Positions 35,073-43,014 of a stretch of 46,564 nucleotides of DNA are shown in pieces (within the stretch, counting starts at the first letter, position 1; every line of letters begins with the position of its first letter). This DNA comes from an uncultured Roseburia sp. GTDB lineage: Bacteria; Bacillota; Clostridia; Lachnospirales; Lachnospiraceae. The DNA is taken from contig CAMAKU010000003.1 in assembly GCA_945836255.1 (NCBI GenBank), positions 1-46,564 of the forward strand, in the 5' to 3' direction. A program made the translations under genes and the position numbers. Below the pieces are notes generated by a model that was given only the letters and a program-made list of their open reading frames with translations, had not been told where the DNA came from and ran no database searches.

Positions 35073-35963
35073 TCAAGATTTTTTTCTGTCCCGCAGTGCT
35101 TTGTATTTATCGCTGATAACTTCTTTTTTCTTTTTCATCCAACTGCCAAACACCTGCATGAAGAAAACATTGGCCTCTGCACACATAAACATAATGAACA
35201 TACACGAATAAATCCAGAACATCATCAACACAATGGTGGACATGCTTCCATAGATGGAAAATCCATCATAAAAATTCACATACAGAGATAACAGCATGGA
35301 AAAAACATACCAGATCAGCGCACAGATCACTGCCCCCGGAATCTGCGTATATGCTTTGATTTTCTTATTGGGAAGCACGGTAAACAGCCACACAAACAAT
35401 GCGGTCAGTACCGCAAAGACCAACAGCCCTCGGATTAAGGGACGAATACTGACGATTGCCACCAAAATCCCCAGCACGCCAAGTGCCTGATCCAGCAGAC
35501 CCTGGATATACTCGGTAAATACCATCAGAATCAGCACCAGTATAATGGCAAAGATAAAAACGATGGTATAAACTACCGACCAGAACCGCACCACCAGCCA
35601 GTTACGCGTCTCCTCGATTCCATTTAACACGTTCAGCCCCGCTGTCATATATTGCAGGGCCTTTCCGGCTGCCCACAGCGCTACGATAGCGGTGATGGAG
35701 ATAATCCCCACAGAGCGGGAATACACTTCATTTAAAATGGGCTGTAATATGGGCTCGATGTAATTGGGCATGGCCCGACACAGTAAATCCGTCACATACT
35801 CCTGGGAGATGGGTGTATATTGCAGCAATGAGGTAAATACCATCAAAAACGGAATCGCCGACATCAAAATAAAAAACGCCGCCTGTGCCGCGAATGCACC
35901 GATATTATCTCTTTTACATTTATCCAGATAGGTCTTGCCGTAACCAGCGATCATCCAAATCAT
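35073..35963 (-). CDS. YihY/BrkB-family membrane protein
   Basis: 296 residues with six membrane helices. The family features are the N-terminal NIGAFAAQAAFFILMSAIPFLMVF (near 20-45), an internal VALWAAGKALQYMTAGLNVL (near 94), PGAVICALIWYVFSMLLSLYV (near 208) and a positively charged C-terminus. The role of this widespread family is not established, and the former ribonuclease BN label is incorrect. AAAGGAACGATACG precedes the ATG. It lies 33 bases after spoIID on the same strand. Confidence 0.88.
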   Translation of the reverse strand: MIWMIAGYGKTYLDKCKRDNIGAFAAQAAFFILMSAIPFLMVFTSLLQYTPISQEYVTDLLCRAMPNYIEPILQPILNEVYSRSVGIISITAIVALWAAGKALQYMTAGLNVLNGIEETRNWLVVRFWSVVYTIVFIFAIILVLILMVFTEYIQGLLDQALGVLGILVAIVSIRPLIRGLLVFAVLTALFVWLFTVLPNKKIKAYTQIPGAVICALIWYVFSMLLSLYVNFYDGFSIYGSMSTIVLMMFWIYSCMFIMFMCAEANVFFMQVFGSWMKKKKEVISDKYKALRDRKKS

Positions 35964-35996
35964 CGTATCGTTCCTTTCATTCCTCCGTCCCCGGAA

Positions 35997-37460
35997 TCAT
36001 TCTTCCCACGAGGCCAGCGTTGTATTTTTATAAAAATAGGACAGAATATCCTGATAATTGTAACCCAGAGCAGCCAGCGCTTTTGCACCATTCTGGCTCA
36101 TACCCACACCATGTCCATAACCGCCGCCATACACCACAAAAGCACCATCCGTCTGCTTCTGAACCGAGATGGCTGCACTGGGAAGACTATTGACTTGCGC
36201 CACAACCTCATTGTTTTGTAACTGTAAGGAACCGGCAAGGCTGCCCAAAACCTCACGGATATGAAGTTGGTCGCATATCGTCACGGTCCCGGTTTCGCAA
36301 ACCAGATCCATCGTCATCACCGCACCACCGGCATTCCGTTGCCGGACAACAAGATCACAGATGCCTCCGAAAGCCTCCTCTGCATTCAGGGATGTATCTG
36401 TGATTTTCTTTTTCATTTTCTTACTACATTCAATATCTTCCCCGGAAGCAAGCAGTGCCTGTAACCGGGTACGAAGCACTTCCATATTACCATTATCATC
36501 GGACAATTGCACTGTCCATCGGAAATATCGTTCTGAAGATTCGTAGGCGCTCTCATCCGGCGAGCGCAAATATGTATCAAAATCACATGGCGAATGTTCC
36601 ATTCCTATGTAAAACGAGGTAAAAATATCGGTATCCATATGCTCTCCGAAAATCGTTCCATCCTGTGCATAACCACAGGACGTGGAATAATACAACGCAT
36701 CAATGACACCGTCTGCCCCTGTCAGAATCTGCCCTGCCGTATCCGCCACTGCCTGGTTCGTCTCCTGCGACTCTCCCGTCTGATTATACACCTGAAAGGA
36801 AACCGTATCATCCATCTGTGCATTGACCTCCGGGTAAGCGTAGGTATTGCTGTGTCCATACGCATAGGTACGGGCACACACCGCCTGCGCTTTGAGGGCT
36901 TCCGCCCCATAGGTACGGGGCATCTCACTGGGTACCACGCGCTTGAGATAATACTCAATAGGAATCTCATTGACCACGACAATGCCCTCTTGTGTGGTAC
37001 AAAGTTCCAGCGTTCCCTCATAGCCATTGCTGATCTGTCCATTCTCATTTTGGAGATACAATTCACCGCCCTGTGCCGCCACGATACGCACATTGCCTGA
37101 CTCGCGACACTGTGCATCGGCAATCTGATATACTTCATTGGCCCCAAAGGCGCTGGTCAGATTGCCGGTGGTCACAGACATCCCGCCATCTCCATAGACG
37201 CACACCGCACCCCGGTAAATATTCTGATCACTGTCCATCAGCACCACACGGATATCCTGTGAATACGGCAAAGTCACCGGCTCCACCACCTCTTCCTCCG
37301 CAGCAGGCGTCTCCGGCAGATTCATCTGTGACAATAACTGGCGCAAGCCCACAATCCGTCCCTGCACATACAGAATCAGAAGGATCAGTCCCACGCAAAG
37401 CAAGGTCACCAGCACAAGTATTCGATTGTTTTTTGGTCTGCGAAAGGTATATCTGCCCAA
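35997..37460 (-). CDS. spoIID: SpoIID/LytB-domain protein, stage II sporulation protein D
   Basis: 487 residues from a TTG start (MGRYTFRRPKNNR). The track ORF starts 22 codons earlier inside a terminator hairpin. The start is not certain; TGGGG is the only upstream Shine-Dalgarno-like sequence. There is one membrane helix (about 14-34) and a variable region. The SpoIID domain covers IPIEYYLKRVVPSEMPRTYGAEALKAQAVCARTYAY (near 180-215), YYSTSCGYAQDG (near 258) and a C-terminal GYGHGVGMSQNGAKALAALGYNYQDIL block. SpoIID is a lytic transglycosylase that helps engulf the forespore. A long insertion between the core blocks is typical of Lachnospiraceae homologues. Confidence 0.88.
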   Translation of the reverse strand: MGRYTFRRPKNNRILVLVTLLCVGLILLILYVQGRIVGLRQLLSQMNLPETPAAEEEVVEPVTLPYSQDIRVVLMDSDQNIYRGAVCVYGDGGMSVTTGNLTSAFGANEVYQIADAQCRESGNVRIVAAQGGELYLQNENGQISNGYEGTLELCTTQEGIVVVNEIPIEYYLKRVVPSEMPRTYGAEALKAQAVCARTYAYGHSNTYAYPEVNAQMDDTVSFQVYNQTGESQETNQAVADTAGQILTGADGVIDALYYSTSCGYAQDGTIFGEHMDTDIFTSFYIGMEHSPCDFDTYLRSPDESAYESSERYFRWTVQLSDDNGNMEVLRTRLQALLASGEDIECSKKMKKKITDTSLNAEEAFGGICDLVVRQRNAGGAVMTMDLVCETGTVTICDQLHIREVLGSLAGSLQLQNNEVVAQVNSLPSAAISVQKQTDGAFVVYGGGYGHGVGMSQNGAKALAALGYNYQDILSYFYKNTTLASWEE

Positions 37461-37501
37461 CTCACTGCCCCATTCTTTTGATCTGATTGACGCTATACGG
37501 T

Positions 37502-37534
37502 AAAGAAAGGAAGCTGCCACCGGCAACTTCCTTT
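37502..37534 (-). terminator. Intrinsic terminator of the 6S RNA gene
   Basis: Minus strand AAAGGAAGTTGCC / GGCAGCTTCCTTT, 13-bp stem with one mismatch and a three-base loop, followed by CTTT. It lies about 20 bases after the 6S 3' end and upstream of the spoIID start codon. Confidence 0.75.
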
Positions 37535-37555
37535 GCTTATGTGTACCTCATCATA

Positions 37556-37757
37556 ATCTTTAAGTATCCCCAAAATGCCGGGCCTGATATTTTGACTCCT
37601 AGCAAAGCTAGGTGGGTGACCGCAATCTGCCTTCTGCCTTCCACTGCAAACGGAGGCCTGACATCCAACAGACAATATAAGAATCCCATAAAAGTAAATG
37701 TAGGTTCAAAACAACAGGTTGAATCGCACATTTCAGGTTATGAATTAAATTCTAAAG
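37556..37757 (-). ncRNA. ssrS: 6S RNA (SsrS), probable
   Basis: About 200 bases without a coding frame. On the minus strand the 3' half reads CACCTAGCTTTGCTAGG, then CAGGCCCGGCATTTTGGGGATAC. This parallels the E. coli 6S sequence CACCTTGAACC...AAGG ... GGCGGCATCTCGGAGATTCC. The 5' CCTGAAATG pairs with CATTTTGGGG, and CTTTAG plus ATAAT pair with TTAAAG plus ATTAT, giving the long closing stem. A perfect small hairpin CCTAGC-ttt-GCTAGG (37598-37612) sits in the 3' strand of the central bubble as expected. TATAAT is at 37760-37765 and a terminator follows. 6S RNA binds SigA-RNA polymerase in stationary phase. Covariance search was not run; ends are approximate. Confidence 0.75.
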
Positions 37758-37835
37758 TTATTATATGATATTCAGACGCAAAATACCATAGCAAATTATG
37801 GTTTTTTATTTTTGCAGCAAATCCCCCTGTGCAAC

Positions 37836-37864
37836 TTGTTTTTATTGATAAAACATGATAATAT
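37836..37864 (+). promoter_or_regulatory. SigA-type promoter of citrate synthase
   Basis: TTGTTT (37836-37841), 17-base spacer, TAATAT (37859-37864), about 33 bases before the GTG start. An overlapping second option is TTGATA with 17 bases to TAATTA. Confidence 0.55.
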
Positions 37865-37896
37865 GGATAATTATACGCAAAAAGGAGGTAAACATT

Positions 37897-39264
37897 GTGA
37901 CAAATCATTCATTCAGCGAAATCACTCCTCAGTTAGTGCAATTATCGGAACTGTCCAAAAAGTCATCGTATATCGATCCGGAACTCTATACCCAGTACGA
38001 TGTTAAGCGCGGTCTGCGTGATCTTAACGGTAAAGGTGTTCTGGTAGGTATCACTGAGATTTCCGAAGTCAATTCCACCAAGATCGTGGACGGCAAATCG
38101 GTTCCCTGTGACGGACAATTGTTCTACCGCGGCTATAATGTACAAGACCTGATTAAAGGCTTACCGGATGACTTTTTCTTCGGTTTTGAAGAATGTACCT
38201 ATCTTCTGCTTTTCGGCAAACTGCCCAACAAGCAGGAACTGAGCGATTTTTGTACACTGCTGTCAAACTACCGATCACTTCCCCAGAACTTCGTGCGGGA
38301 TGTGATTATGAAAAAGCCAAGCAAAGATATGATGAATGCGTTAGCACGTGGCGTGCTGACATTATACTCTTATGATGAAAGACCCGATGACACTTCAGAA
38401 GCCAACGTACTGCGTCAATGTTTACAACTGATCAGTATGTTTCCTCTGCTCTCTGTGTATAGTTATCAGACCTATCGACACTATTACAAAGAGGAGAGTC
38501 TAATCATTCATCCGCCAAAAAAAGAGTATTCCACGGCCGAGAATATTCTCCACTGCCTGCGCAGTGACAGCAAGTTCACACCGCTGGAAGCCAAGTTATT
38601 AGATGTGGCTCTGATTCTCCACATGGAGCATGGCGGCGGTAATAACTCTACCTTTACGACACATCTGGTCTCCTCCTCCGGGACGGACACCTACTCAGCC
38701 ATTGCTGCAGCCATCGGTTCCCTCAAAGGCCCAAAGCACGGCGGTGCCAATATCAAAGTCGTGAAAATGTTTGCAGACATGAAAGAACAAGTCAAGGACT
38801 GGACAGACGAAGAGGAAGTCGGCAATTATCTGCGTGATCTTCTGGATAAAAAGGCTTTCGACCATGCCGGACTCATCTATGGTATGGGCCACGCCGTTTA
38901 TTCACTTTCCGATCCGCGTGCAGTTACCTTCCACTCTTTCGTGGAGCGACTGTCACACGAGAAAGGTTACGATAAGGAATTTGCTCTGTACAGCCTCGTG
39001 GAACGTCTGGCACCGGAGATTATCGCCGAGAAGCGAAAGATCTACAAAGGCGTCAGCCCCAATGTGGATTTCTACAGCGGATTTGTTTATCAGATGCTGG
39101 ATCTTCCACTGGAATTATACACACCGATTTTTGCCATCGCACGAATCGCCGGTTGGAGCGCCCACCGCATGGAAGAAATCTGCCATCAGGGCAAGATTAT
39201 GCGACCGGCATATATGACGGTATGTCCCCACAAGGAATTCATTTCTATGGAAGACCGGCCCTAA
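37897..39264 (+). CDS. gltA: Citrate synthase (Si-type fold)
   Basis: 455 residues from a GTG start. GGAGG lies 8 bases upstream, and the track ORF starts 14 codons earlier at an unsupported ATG. Citrate synthase blocks are FYRGYNVQDLIKGLP (near 86), LHMEHGGGNNSTFTTHLVSSSGTDTYS (near 243), the active-site histidine in GSLKGPKHGGANIKVV (near 280) and GMGHAVYSLSDPRA (near 329). It condenses oxaloacetate with acetyl-CoA. A second, unrelated citrate-synthase candidate of the Re type lies 10 kb away. The gene is monocistronic, with its own promoter and a long hairpin terminator. Confidence 0.95.
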   Translation: MTNHSFSEITPQLVQLSELSKKSSYIDPELYTQYDVKRGLRDLNGKGVLVGITEISEVNSTKIVDGKSVPCDGQLFYRGYNVQDLIKGLPDDFFFGFEECTYLLLFGKLPNKQELSDFCTLLSNYRSLPQNFVRDVIMKKPSKDMMNALARGVLTLYSYDERPDDTSEANVLRQCLQLISMFPLLSVYSYQTYRHYYKEESLIIHPPKKEYSTAENILHCLRSDSKFTPLEAKLLDVALILHMEHGGGNNSTFTTHLVSSSGTDTYSAIAAAIGSLKGPKHGGANIKVVKMFADMKEQVKDWTDEEEVGNYLRDLLDKKAFDHAGLIYGMGHAVYSLSDPRAVTFHSFVERLSHEKGYDKEFALYSLVERLAPEIIAEKRKIYKGVSPNVDFYSGFVYQMLDLPLELYTPIFAIARIAGWSAHRMEEICHQGKIMRPAYMTVCPHKEFISMEDRP

Positions 39265-39295
39265 AGGGCAAGACACCATTCTACAATAACAGCAA

Positions 39296-39369
39296 GATAG
39301 CCTGCAAAGCAGACGGAATATCCGACCACACCATCCGGTCGATTCCTTTGCTTTACAGGCTATCTTTTT
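39296..39369 (+). terminator. Long hairpin terminator of citrate synthase
   Basis: GATAGCCTG/CAGGCTATC outer stem, extended inward by AAAGCA/TTGCTTT and GGAAT..CGACC/GGTCGATTCC, then TTTTTC. It is an unusually long stem of about 30 imperfect pairs. Confidence 0.8.
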
Positions 39370-39372
39370 CGA

Positions 39373-39450
39373 TTATTTTGCTGTTGTTGCATCTGCCAGC
39401 GGCAGTTCAAACCAGAAATCCGCCCCCATCAGAAATACTGCTCCTTTCCC
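39373..39450 (-). pseudogene. Possible remnant of a histidine kinase C-terminus
   Basis: Minus strand, a short frame reading GKGAVFLMGADFWFELPLADATTAK and a stop. The GxG..FWFELPLA pattern is the usual end of a sensor histidine kinase ATPase domain. The frame is closed by TAA just upstream and overlaps the 3' end of the small membrane protein gene in another frame. A plausible leftover of a deleted kinase next to the receiver gene, but it is only about 25 residues. Confidence 0.35.
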
Positions 39451-39779
39451 TTACGCAACTGCATGGAAAACCAGATCCACGCTACAATAAACAATACAAT
39501 CATGACGATATTCACAATCTGCCCCAGATTCATAATCAGGTCATTGCACATTTCCTCAACACCAAAAAACAACGCCACACCGCCGAATGCAATCGCCCGC
39601 GGAAATAAGAAAGAGATAAATCCGGGCACATCCTTACAATGTGCCATCTCCTCCACTGCCACAAACAGGCTGGGCACCGTCTGTTGTTTGCGCATCTTAC
39701 ATGCGCTGACAATGATATAAATTCCCATAATACTGATAATTACATCAAAAACTAGCATCATTCCCGTATTCGTATTCAC
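39429..39779 (-). CDS. Small membrane protein of unknown function
   Basis: 116 residues from a GTG start that follows GAGGTGG; the track start is three codons earlier. There are three hydrophobic segments, near 7-26 (MLVFDVIISIMGIYIIVSA), near 52-72 (GFISFLFPRAIAFGGVALFF) and near 85-106 (QIVNIVMIVLFIVAWIWFSM). A short charged loop KMRKQQTVPS lies between the first two. I do not recognise the family. It is divergent from the receiver-domain gene across a 171-base AT-rich gap. Codon use is like that of its neighbours. Confidence 0.7.
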   Translation of the reverse strand: MNTNTGMMLVFDVIISIMGIYIIVSACKMRKQQTVPSLFVAVEEMAHCKDVPGFISFLFPRAIAFGGVALFFGVEEMCNDLIMNLGQIVNIVMIVLFIVAWIWFSMQLRKGKEQYF

Positions 39780-39950
39780 TGTAACCACCTCATATTTTTA
39801 TTTTTTTCCATTATATCCATAACCGAAAGCAGTTTCAATGAAAATATCAGACAAAATGCACAAATCATTTCACAATTCATTTGAATATTTTTGTCATTTA
39901 GTGTACTATTATAATATATTTTATTTTCACAGAGATATGAGGTGGCATAC

Positions 39951-40331
39951 ATGGATTTAACGAACAAAAGCATTTTGCTATGCGATGATTCTATTCTAGC
40001 AAGAAAGCGTCTACGGGACGCAATCAATGAGTTTACCGATGGGGCGACTTTTTATGAGGCTGCCAATGGCGAACAGTCTGTGGAACTGTATGGGGAACAT
40101 CATCCGGATATGGTTCTGCTTGATATTGTCATGCCTGTGAAGGACGGCATTGATGCAACCAGGGAGATTCTGGCGATTGATCCGCATGCTACTGTTATCA
40201 TCGTCTCTTCCGTCGGTACACAGATGCAGTTGAAAAAAGCCATTGAAGCCGGTGCCAAGGATTTCATCCAGAAGCCCATTGAGATGGATCAACTCCGTAC
40301 ATTGATTCAAACACATTTAGGAGGGCAATAA
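39951..40331 (+). CDS. Stand-alone response-regulator receiver domain (CheY-like)
   Basis: 126 residues from MDLTNKSILLCDDS; GAGGTGG lies five bases upstream of this ATG. The acidic pocket D12-D13, phosphoacceptor Asp58 (LLDIVMP), Ser86 (VSSVG) and Lys108 (IQKP) are all intact, so it should be phosphorylated. There is no output domain. It is followed 3 bases later by a CheX-like phosphatase-domain gene, which suggests a paired module related to chemotaxis or motility. No kinase gene is in the window. TATAAT is present upstream, but I could not assign a good -35. Confidence 0.93.
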   Translation: MDLTNKSILLCDDSILARKRLRDAINEFTDGATFYEAANGEQSVELYGEHHPDMVLLDIVMPVKDGIDATREILAIDPHATVIIVSSVGTQMQLKKAIEAGAKDFIQKPIEMDQLRTLIQTHLGGQ

Positions 40332-40334
40332 GAT

Positions 40335-41222
40335 ATGTATTCACAGTTTTTTGGCAGTTATCTGCTCCGCAGACAGGCGATTACGCCCGAGCAGTTGACA
40401 CATGCCATCTCACAACTTTCCGATTCCCATATCAAGTTAGGTACCCTTGCAATCCACAAAGGCTACATGGTTGCCTCCGAGGTTGACGAAGTATGTTTCA
40501 TGCAGACCCGGGAAGACAGACGTTTTGGCGAGATTGCCATTGAACGCGGCTATTTGACCGAAGAACAGGTACGCGAACTGCTCAAATCACAGATGCCGGA
40601 TTTTCTTCTCTTTGGCCAATGTCTCGTAGACGACGGTGCCATTACCTACGAAGAACTCCAGAATCTGATTCTTGATTACGAGACAGAGAATGAGATGTGT
40701 GATATTGATCTCAACGTGGAGAACAAAGAAAAGATCACACAATTGATTGAGCGTTTCTTCCTTGTTGCCGAGATTCCCATTACCCAATACAGCATTATGT
40801 ACATGGAATTGATGTTCAATAATCTGGTTCGTTTTATCGGCGATGATTTCACGCCTTTGACACCGATTCCCTGCGAAGAATACCCTGTGAACTACTGTGT
40901 ATCCCAGGCGATTCACGGCAAGGTCAATTGCGTATCCCGCATTGATATGGACAAGGATGTGGCGATTGCTTTTGCTTCTCGTTACGCCCATGAAGAGTTT
41001 ACGGAGTTTGATGAATATGTACAGGCATCGCTGGAAGATTTCATTAATCTGCACAATGGTCTGTTCATTGTCAATATCTCCAATGAATTTTCCGTGGAAC
41101 TGTCATTAGATCCGCCGATTGTGGACGAATCGGAAGCATTGGCCTTATCTCCTGCCTCCTTCATCATACCGGTCATCTATCCCTTCGGCGTAATTCATTT
41201 GATTGCCAGCCTGTACGGTTAA
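40335..41222 (+). CDS. MshEN-like plus CheX-like domain protein
   Basis: 295 residues; AGGAGGGCAATAAGAT precedes the ATG inside the end of the receiver gene. The first 125 residues hold MshEN/GspE-N-like repeats (RFGEIAIERGYLTEEQVRELL near 63 and LFGQCLVDDGAITYEELQNLI near 93), a fold that binds c-di-GMP in some type II/IV secretion ATPases. The rest resembles CheX/CheC phosphatases: SQAIHGKV, then a helix SLEDFINLHNGLFIVNI with an acidic-x2-N arrangement, and a C-terminal beta sheet. It may dephosphorylate the receiver encoded just upstream in response to a nucleotide signal. That role is inference. Confidence 0.75.
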   Translation: MYSQFFGSYLLRRQAITPEQLTHAISQLSDSHIKLGTLAIHKGYMVASEVDEVCFMQTREDRRFGEIAIERGYLTEEQVRELLKSQMPDFLLFGQCLVDDGAITYEELQNLILDYETENEMCDIDLNVENKEKITQLIERFFLVAEIPITQYSIMYMELMFNNLVRFIGDDFTPLTPIPCEEYPVNYCVSQAIHGKVNCVSRIDMDKDVAIAFASRYAHEEFTEFDEYVQASLEDFINLHNGLFIVNISNEFSVELSLDPPIVDESEALALSPASFIIPVIYPFGVIHLIASLYG

Positions 41223-41244
41223 GGACGTCTGATTTCTATAACAA

Positions 41245-41290
41245 AACACCGTATCTGTTCCGAAGCCTTTCGGAAGATACGGTGTTTATT
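41245..41290 (+). terminator. Bidirectional terminator between the CheX-like gene and thrC
   Basis: AAACACCGTATCT pairs perfectly with AGATACGGTGTTT, with an inner CCGAA/TTCGG. It is followed on the plus strand by ATTTTATTC and on the minus strand by TGTTATAG. It serves the convergent CheX-like and thrC genes. Confidence 0.88.
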
Positions 41291-41340
41291 TTATTCTATT
41301 CTGCTATTTTGTTATTCTGTTTCTCATCGCCAAGATACTC

Positions 41341-42825
41341 TTATTTCAGAAAATCACGCACCACCTGAGGCATCTCCTCCACCTCACAGATGGTCTTATG
41401 GCGCACTTCAGCATGACGGATCTCATCCACAGCCTTAGGTACAGTAACGCCGGACACTTCACTCAACTTATCTACCAGATCAAAATCATCCATCTGCTGA
41501 TAAGAGGCATCAATGGCCCCCATCACACTTCTGGCAAACTTAAACGGGCTGGCCGTAGAGGCAATCACCGTCACCGTATCATCGCCGGTGTCCTGACGAT
41601 ACTTCGCGTACACACTGCTGGCCACCGCCGTATGGGTATCAATCACATAACCGGTCTTGTCATACAAATCATGGATTGCACGACCGGTTTCTTCCTCGCT
41701 GGCATAATTGCCATAGAAATCTGCCAGTTGTTCCTTCATCTCCGGTGTAATCTCATATCTGCCTTCCGCAACCAAATCACGCATCAATGCCGCATTCTTC
41801 ACGGTATCCTCTCCGGCAATACGGTAGATCAGACGTTCCAGATTGCTGGATACCAGAATGTCCATGGAAGGCGAATTGGTCAACACAAACGGACGATTCT
41901 TATCGTAGACACCGGTCTGGAAGAAATCAAACAGGACTTTATTCTCATTGGATGCACAGATTAATTTGGCAATGGGCAGGCCCATATTCTTCGCATAAAA
42001 TGCCGCCAGAATATTACCAAAATTACCGGTAGGTACCACCACATTGATTGACTCCCCGGCAGCAATCTTGCCATGTGCCAGCAAACGACTGTATGCGTAC
42101 ACATAGTAGACAATCTGTGGCACCAAACGTCCGATGTTGATGGAATTAGCGGAAGAGAACTGATAACCGGCACGATCCAGTTCCTCTGCCAACTGCGCAT
42201 CTGCAAACATCTGCTTGACACCGGTCTGCGCCTGATCAAAATTACCATTGATTCCTACCACAAGGGTATTATCCCCTGCCTGGGTTACCATCTGCTGCTT
42301 CTGGATCGGGCTGACACCATCCTTCGGATAAAAGACGATAATCTTCGTGCCCTCCACACCGGCAAATCCGGCCAGTGCTGCCTTACCTGTATCACCGGAG
42401 GTCGCCGTCAGAATTACAATATCATTCTTAATCTGGTTCTTTCTTGCCGATGTAATCATCAGATGCGGCAGAATGGAAAGCGCCATATCCTTAAAGGCAA
42501 TGGTGGAACCATGAAACAGTTCCAGATAATACGCACCATCTGCATAGACTAAGGGTGCAATCTCTTCCGTATCAAACTTATCATCATAAGCACGCTGAAT
42601 ACAGGTCTGGAGTTCTTCCTTCGTAAAATCAGACAGAAACAGTTTCATCACTTCATACGCTGTCTCCTGATAGGTCATTTTGCTTAACTCTTCCAGAGAA
42701 ACATCCAACTTGGGAATGAACGTGGGAACAAACAATCCCCCGTTATTCGCCAGTCCTTTTAAGATTGCCTGGGATGCGCTCACCACCTCTGATGCATCTC
42801 TCGTGCTCACATATTGTAAATCCAT
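41341..42825 (-). CDS. thrC: Threonine synthase
   Basis: 494 residues, the long form. The N-terminal domain YVSTRDASEVVSASQAILKGLANNGGLFVP is diagnostic. The pyridoxal-phosphate lysine is in HGSTIAFKDMAL near 113, and phosphate-binding TATSGDTGKAALAG is near 142. The C-terminal part includes GVTVPKAVDEI. It converts O-phosphohomoserine to threonine. AAAGAGGTAGAAAA precedes the ATG. It is monocistronic with a strong promoter (TTGCAT, 17, TATAAT) and a shared terminator. Confidence 0.97.
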   Translation of the reverse strand: MDLQYVSTRDASEVVSASQAILKGLANNGGLFVPTFIPKLDVSLEELSKMTYQETAYEVMKLFLSDFTKEELQTCIQRAYDDKFDTEEIAPLVYADGAYYLELFHGSTIAFKDMALSILPHLMITSARKNQIKNDIVILTATSGDTGKAALAGFAGVEGTKIIVFYPKDGVSPIQKQQMVTQAGDNTLVVGINGNFDQAQTGVKQMFADAQLAEELDRAGYQFSSANSINIGRLVPQIVYYVYAYSRLLAHGKIAAGESINVVVPTGNFGNILAAFYAKNMGLPIAKLICASNENKVLFDFFQTGVYDKNRPFVLTNSPSMDILVSSNLERLIYRIAGEDTVKNAALMRDLVAEGRYEITPEMKEQLADFYGNYASEEETGRAIHDLYDKTGYVIDTHTAVASSVYAKYRQDTGDDTVTVIASTASPFKFARSVMGAIDASYQQMDDFDLVDKLSEVSGVTVPKAVDEIRHAEVRHKTICEVEEMPQVVRDFLK

Positions 42826-42889
42826 TTTTCTACCTCTTTATCCTTCACTCTACTCACCGTGGCTTTACCACGTTGCTACACTATCACTC

Positions 42890-42918
42890 ATTATACTTGA
42901 TTCCCGAAACATATGCAA
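42890..42918 (-). promoter_or_regulatory. SigA-type promoter of thrC
   Basis: Minus strand TTGCAT (42913-42918), 17-base spacer, TATAAT (42890-42895). A small CGTGG-ctttaCCACG hairpin (42859-42873) lies in the leader. Confidence 0.75.
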
Positions 42919-42939
42919 TTCCCTTTCCGGTGACTTTTA

Positions 42940-42948
42940 TGATATAAT
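42940..42948 (+). promoter_or_regulatory. Extended -10 promoter of the AP2/HNH-like gene
   Basis: TGATATAAT, an extended -10 element, about 65 bases before the start codon. No good -35 is visible at 17 bases. Confidence 0.45.
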
Positions 42949-43014
42949 AAGCCTTGCAGCGACGTACGCTTGCAGACGTCGACATAAGGCGAAAAATATA
43001 GAAAGGAGCGCCCT

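Noticed and set aside
37785-37813. CCATA-TATGG hairpin followed by TTTTTTATTTTT on the plus strand
   Set aside because: Only five A/T-rich pairs and no plus-strand gene upstream; probably just AT-rich promoter DNA for 6S RNA and citrate synthase.
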